From Rubritalea squalenifaciens DSM 18772 (lineage in GTDB: Bacteria; Verrucomicrobiota; Verrucomicrobiia; Verrucomicrobiales; Akkermansiaceae): a stretch of 64,000 bases of DNA. The DNA is taken from positions 535,091 to 599,090 of the forward strand of contig NZ_FQYR01000002.1 in assembly GCF_900141815.1 (NCBI RefSeq), in the 5' to 3' direction. Of this stretch, positions 42,559 to 50,872 are shown piece by piece. The translations under genes were made by a program, and so were the position numbers. The notes under the pieces are model-generated. The model ran no database searches. It worked only from the letters and a program-made list of their open reading frames with translations, and was not told the DNA's origin. The number at the start of each line of letters is the position of its first letter. Within the stretch, counting starts at the first letter, position 1.

Positions 42559-44409
42559 CTAGTTCTCGATCGGTGTCGGGAAGAGGAGCTTCTTCGCGGC
42601 ATTGATGTCCTTGATGATCGCCGTGCGCAGCTTGCCGACGGGCTTGCCATCGCGGTAGGTGCGCATGCGGATGGTGGTGGCACCATAGGGGACTACGAGT
42701 GGCTCCTTGTAGACCGGGTAGTGGTGGTCCACCTCGCCTTCATCGAAGGTGTAGTGGATGTCCAGACCGTCGACCTCGGTGCTGAGGGTGATGACCTCAC
42801 GCTTGTTGATCTTCTTCATCTGGATGATCGGGTCATAGATGGAAGTGGCGTAGTTGATGTCCAGGAAATCGAGACGCTTGAAGTGAGCCTCCACGCGCTC
42901 CACGAACTCCGGCCAGTCCTTCTTCGTCTGGGTACTCCAGGCGGCATCCGCCAGCGCGAAGCCACGCGGCCAGAGCATGTACTCGCAGTGGCGCATGTTA
43001 GGAATCTCTTCTGTCCAGAGCGCACCGTGCAGGCCGAGTAGCAGCTTCTCATCCACGCCCTTTGGCAGCTGGTAGTCGAAGTGATAAGACTTCTTCAGGC
43101 GCAGCTTGCTATAGGTGGCTGGCTCGTAGGACTGGTGGCCCTGATAGAGGTCGAAGTAATAGGCCGAGTTCGCGGCGATCACCACCTGGCGTCCCATCTT
43201 GGCCGCCTTGTTAGCTCCACCCACACCGCGCCAGCTCATCACTGTGGCGGACTCAGCCAGACCTCCTTCCAGGATCTCGTCCCAGCCGATGATCTTCTTG
43301 TTGTGCTTCGCAAGCATGGCTTCCACTCGCTTGATGAAGTAGGACTGCAGCTCGTGGGCATCCTTCAGGCCCTTTTCCTTCATGAAAGCCTGGCAGTCGG
43401 GATCGGCATTCCAGTATTTCTTGGTCGCCTCATCACCACCGATGTGGACGTACTGGGAAGGGAAGAGCTGGCAGGTCTCGCGGAACACGTCGTCGAGGAA
43501 CTTGTAGGTCTCCGGGTTGGAGGGATCGAGTGTGTTCTCGATGATGTTGTAGAACTTGGAACCCGGGTTCACCTGGAAGGGGCCGCCCGTGGTGGAGAGC
43601 TCAGGATAAGCAGCCAGGATGGAAAGCGCGTGGCCGGGGACGTCGATCTCAGGAATCACCTCGATGTGGCGCTCCGCCGCGTACTTCACGATCTCCTTGA
43701 TCTGCTCCTGGGTGTAGAAGCCTCCGTCAGTGGCCTTCTCGTTCTTCATCGGTCCGGGGCGTGTCCACCAGATGCCCTCACGCGGCACGCGCCAGGCGCC
43801 GATGCTGGTGAGCTTCGGCCGGGACTTGATCTCGATGCGCCAGCCCTGGTCATCGGTCAGGTGCCAATGGAAGACGTTGTACTTGTAGTAGGCCATCATA
43901 TCGAGAAAGTGTTTCACCTCCTCCACCGTCTGGAAGTGGCGGGAGGAATCCAGCATCAGCCCGCGCCAGCCGTAGCGGGCGCTGTCCTTGACCGTGCCCA
44001 GCGGGATCTGGAAATCCGCCTTGTCCTTCTCCAGCGTGACCAGCTGGAGCAAGGTTTGGATGCCGTAAAACACTCCCGCAGCGTCCTTGCCTGTGATGGT
44101 AATGGCCTCCGGCTTTACCTCGAGAAGGTAGTCGGAATCCAGCTTGCCGGTGCGCAGCATGATCGTCTTAGCCGCTCCCGCAGGAGCCTGCGTGCTGGAG
44201 CGCTGCATCCAGGACTGCAGTGTCTTCGCCAGATAGTCTTTTTCGAAACTGAGCTCCGCCGCAGCCTCGATCGTTGAAAAGGCTGCCAGATTGGTCGTGT
44301 CTTTCTGCCAGCTGACCTCGCTAGGCCGCGGGATGAGCTCCGGCTCCGCCTGCAACAAAGGTGCCGCCAGCGCCGCCAAAGCAATCAGTGAGTGCTTGAA
44401 TGCTATCAT
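42559..44409 (-). CDS. Exported beta-N-acetylhexosaminidase (GH20)
   Basis: A 616-residue glycosidase that removes terminal N-acetylhexosamines from glycans or chitin fragments. The start at 44409 gives a signal peptide ending near LLQAEP; the longer frame has none. An N-terminal GH20b-like domain (to about 125) precedes the catalytic barrel, with LDSSRHFQTVEEVKHFLD, FHWHLTDDQGWRIEIKSRPKL, EIDVPGHALS and the catalytic pair D326-E327 in HIGGDEATKKYW. A C-terminal beta segment with IHYTFDEGEVDHHYPVY could be a chitobiase-type C domain. It is likely used to feed on marine or host glycans. No transporter is adjacent. Confidence 0.93.
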   Translation of the reverse strand: MIAFKHSLIALAALAAPLLQAEPELIPRPSEVSWQKDTTNLAAFSTIEAAAELSFEKDYLAKTLQSWMQRSSTQAPAGAAKTIMLRTGKLDSDYLLEVKPEAITITGKDAAGVFYGIQTLLQLVTLEKDKADFQIPLGTVKDSARYGWRGLMLDSSRHFQTVEEVKHFLDMMAYYKYNVFHWHLTDDQGWRIEIKSRPKLTSIGAWRVPREGIWWTRPGPMKNEKATDGGFYTQEQIKEIVKYAAERHIEVIPEIDVPGHALSILAAYPELSTTGGPFQVNPGSKFYNIIENTLDPSNPETYKFLDDVFRETCQLFPSQYVHIGGDEATKKYWNADPDCQAFMKEKGLKDAHELQSYFIKRVEAMLAKHNKKIIGWDEILEGGLAESATVMSWRGVGGANKAAKMGRQVVIAANSAYYFDLYQGHQSYEPATYSKLRLKKSYHFDYQLPKGVDEKLLLGLHGALWTEEIPNMRHCEYMLWPRGFALADAAWSTQTKKDWPEFVERVEAHFKRLDFLDINYATSIYDPIIQMKKINKREVITLSTEVDGLDIHYTFDEGEVDHHYPVYKEPLVVPYGATTIRMRTYRDGKPVGKLRTAIIKDINAAKKLLFPTPIEN

Positions 44410-44584
44410 CGTGAGTAATGTGTAAGTGGTTCGAGTGCCAGCCTCCCCCATAACGGAAAGACCAGTCCTATACACACGTCGTATCCTACAGATTCTTACA
44501 GAAAAAAGCAGTCATAATTGTGTGGGGGGAGGTTAGATGGGGATGCCCTTAGACAAATGCCAGTAGTTCTTTTATACTGTTAGT

Positions 44585-45079
44585 ATGGCGGATATCTGGA
44601 GCGAGGAGAAACGCAGCTGGGTGATGAGCCGGATCAAGGGCAAGGACACCAAGCCTGAACTGGCTGTCCGTTCGCTGCTGCATGCGCATGGCTACCGCTT
44701 CACCGTCAGTGGACCACGTAACCAGACCTTGCCGGGAAGACCGGATATCGTCCTTCCCAAATGGGCCACCGTGATCTTCGTCAACGGCTGCTTCTGGCAC
44801 GGTCATGAAGGCTGCAAGGATTTCTCCATCCCCAAAACCCGCACCGAGTTCTGGCTAACCAAGATCCGCAAGAACCAGCAGCGCGATCAATCAAACAATG
44901 GAAAACTCGAATCCCTCGGCTGGAACGTCATCACCATCTGGGCCTGCGAACTCTCCACCAAAGACCGCCTCTATTCCCTCGAACGCCGACTACCCTACCT
45001 CATCGAGCGCAAACCCTTCGAGTACCACCTCGAGGATGAAACCGACCAACTCGGAAGGGTGGCGGAGGATTTCGATTAG
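44585..45079 (+). CDS. vsr: Vsr-type very-short-patch repair endonuclease
   Basis: A 164-residue protein of the Vsr family. Motifs: MSRIKGKDTKPELAVRSLLHAHGYRF, LPGRPDIVLPKWATVIFVNGCFWHGHEGC, and KIRKNQQRD (in pieces), which include the conserved Asp of the nuclease core (PDIV) and the zinc-binding Cys/His cluster. Vsr nicks T-G mismatches formed by deamination of 5-methylcytosine. It normally sits beside its DNA cytosine methyltransferase, and none is seen here. The stop overlaps the end of the convergent NERD gene by four bases. It opens an AT-rich accessory patch. Confidence 0.9.
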   Translation: MADIWSEEKRSWVMSRIKGKDTKPELAVRSLLHAHGYRFTVSGPRNQTLPGRPDIVLPKWATVIFVNGCFWHGHEGCKDFSIPKTRTEFWLTKIRKNQQRDQSNNGKLESLGWNVITIWACELSTKDRLYSLERRLPYLIERKPFEYHLEDETDQLGRVAEDFD

Positions 45080-45764
45080 GGTGATTTTCTTGCTTTGAGT
45101 TGCCTGACATGCTCTCTGGCTACAGCTTTTTTATCGATGGAGGACAGGTGTGCGACCAGTTGAGATGTAATGCTTGTTAGATTAATTTCCTCAATGAGGG
45201 TTTCTGATTTATTTCGAATATATCGAAGTAAACCATCGGTGAGTACATTGGGCGGAAGCTCTGTCTTTAAGGTGCAATCACCAATAAAAAACACCATGTT
45301 GTGACAGAGGGATTTATCAATTCCTAGAAACTTTGAGAGAGCGTTAATGTGAAGCTGGTTTTGTTGAAGTGGGTTTTGGAAGCGGTGTTTCTTTTGTAGA
45401 TTTGTTGAGTCCATTGTCTTTGATTCTCGCTGCCAAAGATCCAGCCGCCGTAATTTTTCGTCTCTATTACAAAAAGACCGAATCGAGAAATCACCAGATG
45501 GTCTATTTGAGTGGTTCCCTTTCCATCTGGTCTGGGTAGGTAGATATCGTTGAAGACTTTGTAAATGGCGGGATCAAGTCGCTTCAGGCCAAAGCTAGTG
45601 ACTTGCAACTCACCCCACCACCCTTTGACACTCGGACTGCTGAAAATGCCTTTGAGCAATATTATGATAAAAACAATTCCAATGAGGTGCCAATATCCAA
45701 GCAACTGATGAAGCAGTGTCTGGATGATTTCAGAGGTGAAGCTGCTAGAGGCGATGATACTCAT
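45076..45764 (-). pseudogene. NERD-domain nuclease-like gene, frameshifted
   Basis: The first frame (45764 down to about 45395) encodes a membrane-anchored NERD protein: a hydrophobic segment near 22-40, then KGWWGELQVTSFGLKRL, IDHLVISRFGLFVIETKNYGGWIFGSENQRQWTQ, typical of the nuclease-related domain. After QQIYK it goes out of frame. The second frame (from about 45405 to 45076) continues KKHRFQNPLQQNQLHINALSKFLG, as full-length NERD proteins do. Adding one A to the A run at about 45392-45395 restores QIYKKKHRFQNP and one protein of about 229 residues. This is a frameshift mutation, a phase-variable tract, or a sequencing error. Confidence 0.75.
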
Positions 45765-45812
45765 AGTCCGTTGATTAAAGGATGGCTAATGCGGTAAAGT
45801 GGAGGCTTGCTT

Positions 45813-46088
45813 ATGATGCAGGAAGAAGAAAAAGGCTATATGATTGTTATAGATTCATTGTTAGGTGGTGTCGTGCCATCAGTATTGGGAGATCATGGGC
45901 CAATACTTTTTGCTACGGAACGGGAGGCTCAGGAAGAGATCGTGAGTCACCTGATGTTTCGACTAAATGAGTTTCTGGAAGGGGAAAGAGACTTCGAGAG
46001 TGCAGTGAGTCTGGAAGAGTATGTAGTTGTTGCTTCGCTTATCCGAGGAAACGGTGAGTACGATGCCACTCAAGAAACTCAGGATTAG
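45813..46088 (+). CDS. Small acidic protein (91 residues)
   Basis: The start at 45813 or 45816 follows GGAGG by a suitable distance. The protein is acidic, with no signal: GYMIVIDSLLGGVVPSVLGDHGPILFATEREAQEEIV (in pieces), then RLNEFLEGERDFESAVSLEEYVVV. The start resembles small immunity- or inhibitor-like proteins of accessory regions, but I cannot name a family. Its last 50 bases overlap the end of the convergent HNH endonuclease gene. A similar-sized, also acidic, protein follows at 46897. Confidence 0.6.
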   Translation: MMQEEEKGYMIVIDSLLGGVVPSVLGDHGPILFATEREAQEEIVSHLMFRLNEFLEGERDFESAVSLEEYVVVASLIRGNGEYDATQETQD

Positions 46089-46791
46089 GGAGGTTCTTAG
46101 CCGGGAGAGTAATCGGTGTATGTTCTCTGGAGAGGAAATGGGTTTCTATCTCCTGATTATTCTTAAACTGCTTCAATCTGTCGCTGACGAGAATCGTAAA
46201 ATCGCCTGAGAGAGCAATGAGGCCTTTGTCAAAAGCTGCATCGTAAGTCGCTGCCAAACATAAACCGTTAGCTGGATCTGTACGGTGCTCGGCATGATCA
46301 CTCCATGGGATGATATGACTGGCGCGGAGTAGTTCCAGAACAGGAATTCCGGAGATACAGCACTTCTGCTCGTAGGAACCCAGAACTGCTTTCCTGAAGA
46401 ATTGCTGGTGTCTGCGCACCTTAACGAGAGCAGTTGTCTCGGACTCGCCAGCAGGGGGAGAGATCGCTGTGGAGTCCATGGGCTTTGTGCCAAATGAATC
46501 GATCAGGAGTTCACTCTGTTCTGCTAGTTCATCCAGATGACCGTAGAATTCCTCCCATATCACACGATCAAGGCGGCTTGAGCCTTGCAGCCCTTTAATG
46601 CCGCGACTGGTTTCTGCCGGGTCCAGTGAAGTAAAGTTGTTAAGCTTCATCGCTACGGAACCCGGAGTTCTCTCTAGTTTATCAGCAAGCTCGATTATAG
46701 GCGGATAGCCTTGGTGCTGCCTTCCAAATGGAGTCTGGTGGTAAAGATTAAGCGCCAGCAGCAGGTGCTCGCGAGTCCAGCGTTTGCTCAT
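46039..46791 (-). CDS. HNH endonuclease, restriction-like
   Basis: A 250-residue nuclease. The N-terminal 70 residues contain a helical segment (WTREHLLLALNLYHQTPFG, ADKLERTPGSVAMKLNNF) that resembles a DNA-binding helix-turn-helix. The C-terminal HNH fold reads YEQKCCISGIPVLELLRASHIIPWSDHAEHRTDPANGLCLAATYDAAFDKGLI (in pieces), with H in SHIIPW, N in ANGLCL and a distal D-x-x-F-D-x-G. This arrangement is typical of HNH_2 proteins annotated as restriction endonucleases. No methyltransferase is nearby. It may be a defence or mobile-element nuclease. Its 3' end overlaps the convergent small protein. Confidence 0.85.
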   Translation of the reverse strand: MSKRWTREHLLLALNLYHQTPFGRQHQGYPPIIELADKLERTPGSVAMKLNNFTSLDPAETSRGIKGLQGSSRLDRVIWEEFYGHLDELAEQSELLIDSFGTKPMDSTAISPPAGESETTALVKVRRHQQFFRKAVLGSYEQKCCISGIPVLELLRASHIIPWSDHAEHRTDPANGLCLAATYDAAFDKGLIALSGDFTILVSDRLKQFKNNQEIETHFLSREHTPITLPAKNLPNPEFLEWHRTHRFLG

Positions 46792-46896
46792 GCATTACAC
46801 TATGCTCAAACTTATGCTCGAATGTGAAACTCTAAGTGCGAAAATGCTACTTATAGTCCGTGGCTGGAATTCCTGTAGGGTGCTATGCTGGGGGGA

Positions 46897-47166
46897 ATGA
46901 AAGAGGGAGGAAGTGAGGCTAACAGCCATTGCGTTATAGAGATCCCCCGCGCTGACCGTGTGATGGTACGGGTGGCGCTGGAGGAGCGATTGAAGACTTG
47001 GGAGAGGACCCGGGACTATTGGCAACAGGTAGAAGAGAAGGGTTTCGCGAGAGCTTGGGTGGAGGGGGGAATCGAGGAGTGTAGCTCTCTCTACGAGGCG
47101 CAAGCTATGTGCGAATTGTGGGAGGTGTTTTGTGCGGGTGTGTTCAAGCAGTTAGAGGGTGACTAA
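46897..47166 (+). CDS. Small acidic protein (89 residues)
   Basis: An 89-residue, acidic, Trp-rich helical protein without a signal: RADRVMVRVALEERLKTWERTRDYW, VEEKGFARAWVEGGIEECSSLYEAQAMCELWEVF (in pieces). The start is taken at 46897 (MKEGGSEANS); 46885 is also possible. It lies downstream of the HNH gene on the opposite strand and before the secreted paralogues. The family is not recognised; its size and position are like those of the 91-residue protein at 45813, but the sequences are not clearly related. Confidence 0.5.
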   Translation: MKEGGSEANSHCVIEIPRADRVMVRVALEERLKTWERTRDYWQQVEEKGFARAWVEGGIEECSSLYEAQAMCELWEVFCAGVFKQLEGD

Positions 47167-47186
47167 GAAATTATATGGTGATCGAA

Positions 47187-47990
47187 TCACTCCACGACAA
47201 CCGCATTGATGCCGAGGCCGTGGGGGGCGTTGGCGCGGGTGCTTTTGTTGTCGGTGTAGTAGGAGTCGACGACGAGTTCCAGGTAGTAGGGGGTATCTGG
47301 CTGGAGGTTCTGCAGGGTGGTGCGGATGCCGCAGATGGCTTTCTGGGTGTAGGGTAGGGGGCTGGCAGTGATCATGGTGCCATCCGCATTGCGCACCTTG
47401 AGGGTGAGATTGGTGCGGTAGGCGCTGTAGTGGATGGTGATGATGAGATCGCTATGGAGATTCTCCGGTGTGGTAAGCGGGATGCGCCAGCCCTGTCCTA
47501 CATTGAGCCCTAGTTTCTGGTCAGCATACATACCGGGGATTTTCTCACCTTTTGGAGTCCTGAACGTGTAGTTGGGCAGCTCGAAGAACTGGAGCTCGCC
47601 GATGTCACCGACAGGTTGGAGCTTGCCAAGGATCTGGCCGCCGGACTTGCGGCTGCTGTCGAGGCTGAGTGAGGTGCCGGTGTAGATGGCCCAGTCTCGT
47701 GCCAGACTGAGGTCCTTGAATTCGGGGTCAAGTTTGGCCTGGCGGATCTTTTCGTAGAGCAGGAAGACGCTGGCAAAGGCTGGTGGGGTCTGCCTGGAGG
47801 TGGGCTTTGAGGCGGCTGGTGAATCTGCAGCTTCCAGCCTTTCAGGTGGAATGCTGACCGGGCTGCTGTCTTCGTCTTTGCCACTGGCGATGACCAGACC
47901 AATGACGAGGGTCAGGGCGACCGAGCTGGCCAGGATGATGAGGGAAACTTTGTTCGCGGATAGTTTGGTGTGTGAGCTTTGCGGAGTCAT
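47187..47990 (-). CDS. Exported paralogue A of a three-member family
   Basis: A 267-residue protein anchored by an N-terminal helix (about 15-35, VSLIILASSVALTLVIGLVIA). A Ser/Pro linker follows to about 68. The domain after it contains ARDWAIYTGTSLSLDS, a KLQPVGDIGEL stretch, PGMYADQKLGLNVGQGWRIPL and VRNADGTMI, matching the two lipoproteins at 48797 and 49723 in order and spacing, though at low identity. It is the most diverged copy. The short-chain dehydrogenase gene lies between A and B on the same strand. The function of the family is unknown. Confidence 0.72.
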   Translation of the reverse strand: MTPQSSHTKLSANKVSLIILASSVALTLVIGLVIASGKDEDSSPVSIPPERLEAADSPAASKPTSRQTPPAFASVFLLYEKIRQAKLDPEFKDLSLARDWAIYTGTSLSLDSSRKSGGQILGKLQPVGDIGELQFFELPNYTFRTPKGEKIPGMYADQKLGLNVGQGWRIPLTTPENLHSDLIITIHYSAYRTNLTLKVRNADGTMITASPLPYTQKAICGIRTTLQNLQPDTPYYLELVVDSYYTDNKSTRANAPHGLGINAVVVE

Positions 47991-48073
47991 AGCAGGAGAG
48001 AGTGTGAGTTACTCTCTGTATGACTCTCTAGGGGAAAGTATTAGCCCGATAGGCTCTATTTTTATCCACGCTT

Positions 48074-48757
48074 CTAGGCTTTCTGCCCGGTGGAGCGCAT
48101 CTGGATATCGCCGATCTCCACGTGCTCTGGAGCCTCGATAATGTGCACGATGGAGCGGGCGACATCCTCGGCGCTGAGCATGACCTTGCTCTCGCGCTGG
48201 GTGGCCAGCTGCTGCTCGCGGCCGTGGAAGTAATTGTCTAACAACGGGGTGTCTACAAAGCCGGGGGAGAGGCTGCCTACGCGGATGCGGGAGCCCTCGG
48301 CGCGAAGCTCGGAGCGCAGTGCCTCGGTGATGGCGCGCACGGCAAACTTGGTGGGGGCGTAGAAGCCACCGCTCGGAGGCACACGCCAGCCGGACATGGA
48401 GGAGACATTGAGAATGATTCCAGTGTCTGTTAGTCTGGGTAGCGAGTGCTGGCAGAGCAGGGCGAGGGCATGCACATTGACCTGCCACATGGTCTTCCAT
48501 TGTTCAGGGTTCCCGCTGGAGATGGGGGACAGGTAGGCCATGCCGGCGCAGTTGATCAGAGCATTGAACTTCGGCAGGTAGTTGAAGATGTTTTCAATGT
48601 CCTCCGGCTTGCTGAGGTCCGCCTCAATGGGGTGGATCCCATCGGGAAGATTCTCTAACTGACGGCTCACACCGTAGATGATGTGCTCCCTCTCGTGCAG
48701 TAATTCGGCGGCGGCACGGCCAATGCCGGAGGAGGCTCCTGTCAGAAGTATGTGCAT
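48074..48757 (-). CDS. Short-chain dehydrogenase/reductase
   Basis: A 227-residue SDR oxidoreductase. The cofactor motif is TGASSGIGR (residues 6-14). NCAG is at 69-72. The catalytic Ser lies in NVSSMSG (about 119-122), and Tyr-x-x-x-Lys is Y133 and K137 in FYAPTKFAV. It is a classical SDR, probably NADP-dependent, as a basic residue follows the first strand (SRQ). The substrate is unknown. It sits between two members of a family of secreted paralogues on the same strand, which may be chance. Confidence 0.92.
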   Translation of the reverse strand: MHILLTGASSGIGRAAAELLHEREHIIYGVSRQLENLPDGIHPIEADLSKPEDIENIFNYLPKFNALINCAGMAYLSPISSGNPEQWKTMWQVNVHALALLCQHSLPRLTDTGIILNVSSMSGWRVPPSGGFYAPTKFAVRAITEALRSELRAEGSRIRVGSLSPGFVDTPLLDNYFHGREQQLATQRESKVMLSAEDVARSIVHIIEAPEHVEIGDIQMRSTGQKA

Positions 48758-48796
48758 AACACGGTTAGTATAGACTGAAACCGTGCCGCTGTGAAG

Positions 48797-49582
48797 TCAG
48801 AGACTTTCGACCTTCATTCCATTCAGGCCGATGCCGATCTGAGGGAGGCCTTTGGTTTCTGGTTTCGCCTGAGAGAGGAGTACGTCCACGTAGAGGAGTG
48901 AGCCGGGCTGGGCTCCTTTGATGGTGGCTTGGAGCGCATGATAGGCGCTTTCTTCCCATGGGCAGGCAAATTCCTGCAGCACGGTGCCATCGGTTTTCCG
49001 GATTCGGATGAGGGCGTCTGAGCGGAAGGCCACAAAGTAGGTGGTGAGCTTGAAGCCTGCCTGAGCGGCCTGTGGGACTTTAATGCCCACGGTGTAGCCT
49101 TCATTAGGCTGGAGGCCGTTTTTGACATCGGCATAGAGTGCCGGAACCAGCGGGGACTGGTAAAATTTTGAGTTGAAGGCGTGCGCGGTACAAGGGTAGT
49201 TCATCCCGTCCCCAAAGCTGCCTATCTTCAAAGGTATCTTGAGCAATTTGCCTGAGTCTTTGCGGATGGTGTGATTGTACACCGGGCTGCCGGTGTAGAC
49301 GGCCCAGTCATGGATCTCAGGGGCATCCAGATTGCTGTGCTGTTTCTCAGGTGGCCAGGCTCGGTGTCTGGAGTAAAGCATGTTAAAAGAGATGCTAAGA
49401 GGCGTTTTTTCTGCAGAACTCAGCTCCTTTTCCGGCTCGTCTACTGCTTCATGGCCTTCTTCCTTATACCAGTCCGGTACTTGGACATTAGGGACTACCT
49501 TTTCATCGTCTCCGCAGGAGCTGAGGGACAGTAGGGCTAGTGAGTAGATGAGGGAGAGGCGAGATGATGGATTGAGTGTCAT
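48797..49582 (-). CDS. Lipoprotein paralogue B
   Basis: A 261-residue lipoprotein with lipobox LSSC (Cys23) followed by GDDEKVVPNVQVPDWYKEE. The folded part contains EIHDWAVYTGSPVYNHTIRKDSGKLLKIPLKIGSF, PALYADVKNGLQPNEGYTVGIKVP, IRIRKTDGTVLQEFACPWEESAYHAL and LPQIGIGLNGMKVESL (in pieces). It is clearly homologous to the gene at 49723 over its full length and to 47187 over the domain. It is likely a recent tandem duplication. The function is unknown. Confidence 0.78.
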   Translation of the reverse strand: MTLNPSSRLSLIYSLALLSLSSCGDDEKVVPNVQVPDWYKEEGHEAVDEPEKELSSAEKTPLSISFNMLYSRHRAWPPEKQHSNLDAPEIHDWAVYTGSPVYNHTIRKDSGKLLKIPLKIGSFGDGMNYPCTAHAFNSKFYQSPLVPALYADVKNGLQPNEGYTVGIKVPQAAQAGFKLTTYFVAFRSDALIRIRKTDGTVLQEFACPWEESAYHALQATIKGAQPGSLLYVDVLLSQAKPETKGLPQIGIGLNGMKVESL

Positions 49583-49722
49583 CGGGTTGGGTGTATGTGA
49601 GTGAAGGATTTAAGCCTTATCCTTTCATACAATTGCCCTCCCCCTATCAAGCCGGAGTCCAGGGTTTCGGGTGGTCCCTTTCCTACCCTTGTCATGTGCT
49701 GCCAGCGGCTGCGCTGGATCGG

Positions 49723-50505
49723 TTAGAGACGCTCGACTTTGATGCCATTCAGGCCGATGCCCACCTCAGGCAGAGTGCCTTGAATGTTCTCCGTGTTGCC
49801 TAACAAGACATCCACATACAGGAGGGAGTCAGGAGCGGCATCGCTGATCGTGGCTTCCAGAGCATGGTAGGCCCTATGCTCCCAGGGGAAGGCGTATTCC
49901 TGCAGCACTGTGCCGTCGGATTTACGGATGCGGACTTGGGCATCTACTCTGAAGGCTGCGAAGTAGGTGGTGATACTAAACTGGCCGCTTGAAGTATGCG
50001 GGACTTTCACGCCTACCGTGTATCCTTCTCCTTGTTGTATTCCGTCTTTGAGGTCGGCATAGAGTGCGGGGACGATGGGTGCTTCTTGCTCCCTGGAAGT
50101 GAAGGCGTGTTTTTCACCGGGGAAGTCCTTGCTCTCCTCAAAGCTGCCGATCTTGAGTGGAGTCTTGAGGAGTTTGCCAAAGTCTTTGCGCACGACTTTG
50201 TCGTAGGACGGGCTGCCGGTGTAGACGGCCCAGTCCTGAATGCTGCTGGCATTCAGGTTTGAGAATTTCTTGTGAGGTGGAGTGACACGGTTATGGGAGA
50301 AGAGCACCTTGAGTTCGATGTTGATCGGCTTCTGGATATCCTCAGTTGAATCCGGCTCCGCATCGGTGAGATCTTCGCTTTCTTCCTTGTACCAGTCTGG
50401 CACAGCGACATTGGGAACGACCTTTTCATCGTCACCGCAGGAGTTGAGTCCGAATGCAGAAAGCGCAAAGAGGATGCCTAAGTAGGATCTAGCGTTTATT
50501 TTCAT
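49723..50505 (-). CDS. Lipoprotein paralogue C
   Basis: A 260-residue lipoprotein. The start at 50505 gives MKINARSYLGILFALSAFG and lipobox LNSC. The sequence then repeats copy B almost phrase for phrase: GDDEKVVPNVAVPDWYKEE, QDWAVYTGSPSYDKVVRKDFGKLLKTPLKIGSF, PALYADLKDGIQQGEGYTVGVKVP and LPEVGIGLNGIKVERL (in pieces). A gap of about 140 bases separates the two genes. The conserved WAVYTGSP and GIGLNG phrases may mark a binding face. The function is unknown. The 370 bases upstream hold no gene I can support. Confidence 0.78.
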   Translation of the reverse strand: MKINARSYLGILFALSAFGLNSCGDDEKVVPNVAVPDWYKEESEDLTDAEPDSTEDIQKPINIELKVLFSHNRVTPPHKKFSNLNASSIQDWAVYTGSPSYDKVVRKDFGKLLKTPLKIGSFEESKDFPGEKHAFTSREQEAPIVPALYADLKDGIQQGEGYTVGVKVPHTSSGQFSITTYFAAFRVDAQVRIRKSDGTVLQEYAFPWEHRAYHALEATISDAAPDSLLYVDVLLGNTENIQGTLPEVGIGLNGIKVERL

Positions 50506-50872
50506 AGGTGTAAGAAAGCTCGAAAGTGCAATTTGCGGTAGTGTTTGAAGCAAGAGATGAGGCTGAGATCAAGCCTAGATCCCCTGATGCCGCCTTTATG
50601 AAGCTATGGTTGGACTACCCGGTTAATCCTTCCTGTTTCTCTCTCAAGGGGTTCCTGAGGGAGTGGCGGCATGGGTGCGGCCTAGCGGGGCGCTTACTTC
50701 AGCTCAAGCAACTGCTGCCTTGAGGAATACTGCTGAGTGAGTTGTTCCGCACTTGTGCGTAAAATGCTAAGGCCGTGCGCGATTTTGATACAGTTTTGTC
50801 ACCGAGTATCATTCGTTTCTGTTAGGGGGTGTGCCTATAGGATGCACCGTGAACAGAGACAAAAAAGATATC

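Noticed and set aside
43081-44277. Plus-strand frame of 398 codons opposite the GH20 gene
   Set aside because: Antisense to a clear GH20 enzyme; its composition is typical of a reverse-strand shadow.
50526-50723. Open frame of 65 codons in the gap before the TonB-like gene
   Set aside because: No Shine-Dalgarno, irregular composition and no protein-like pattern. I see no gene in this gap of about 370 bases.
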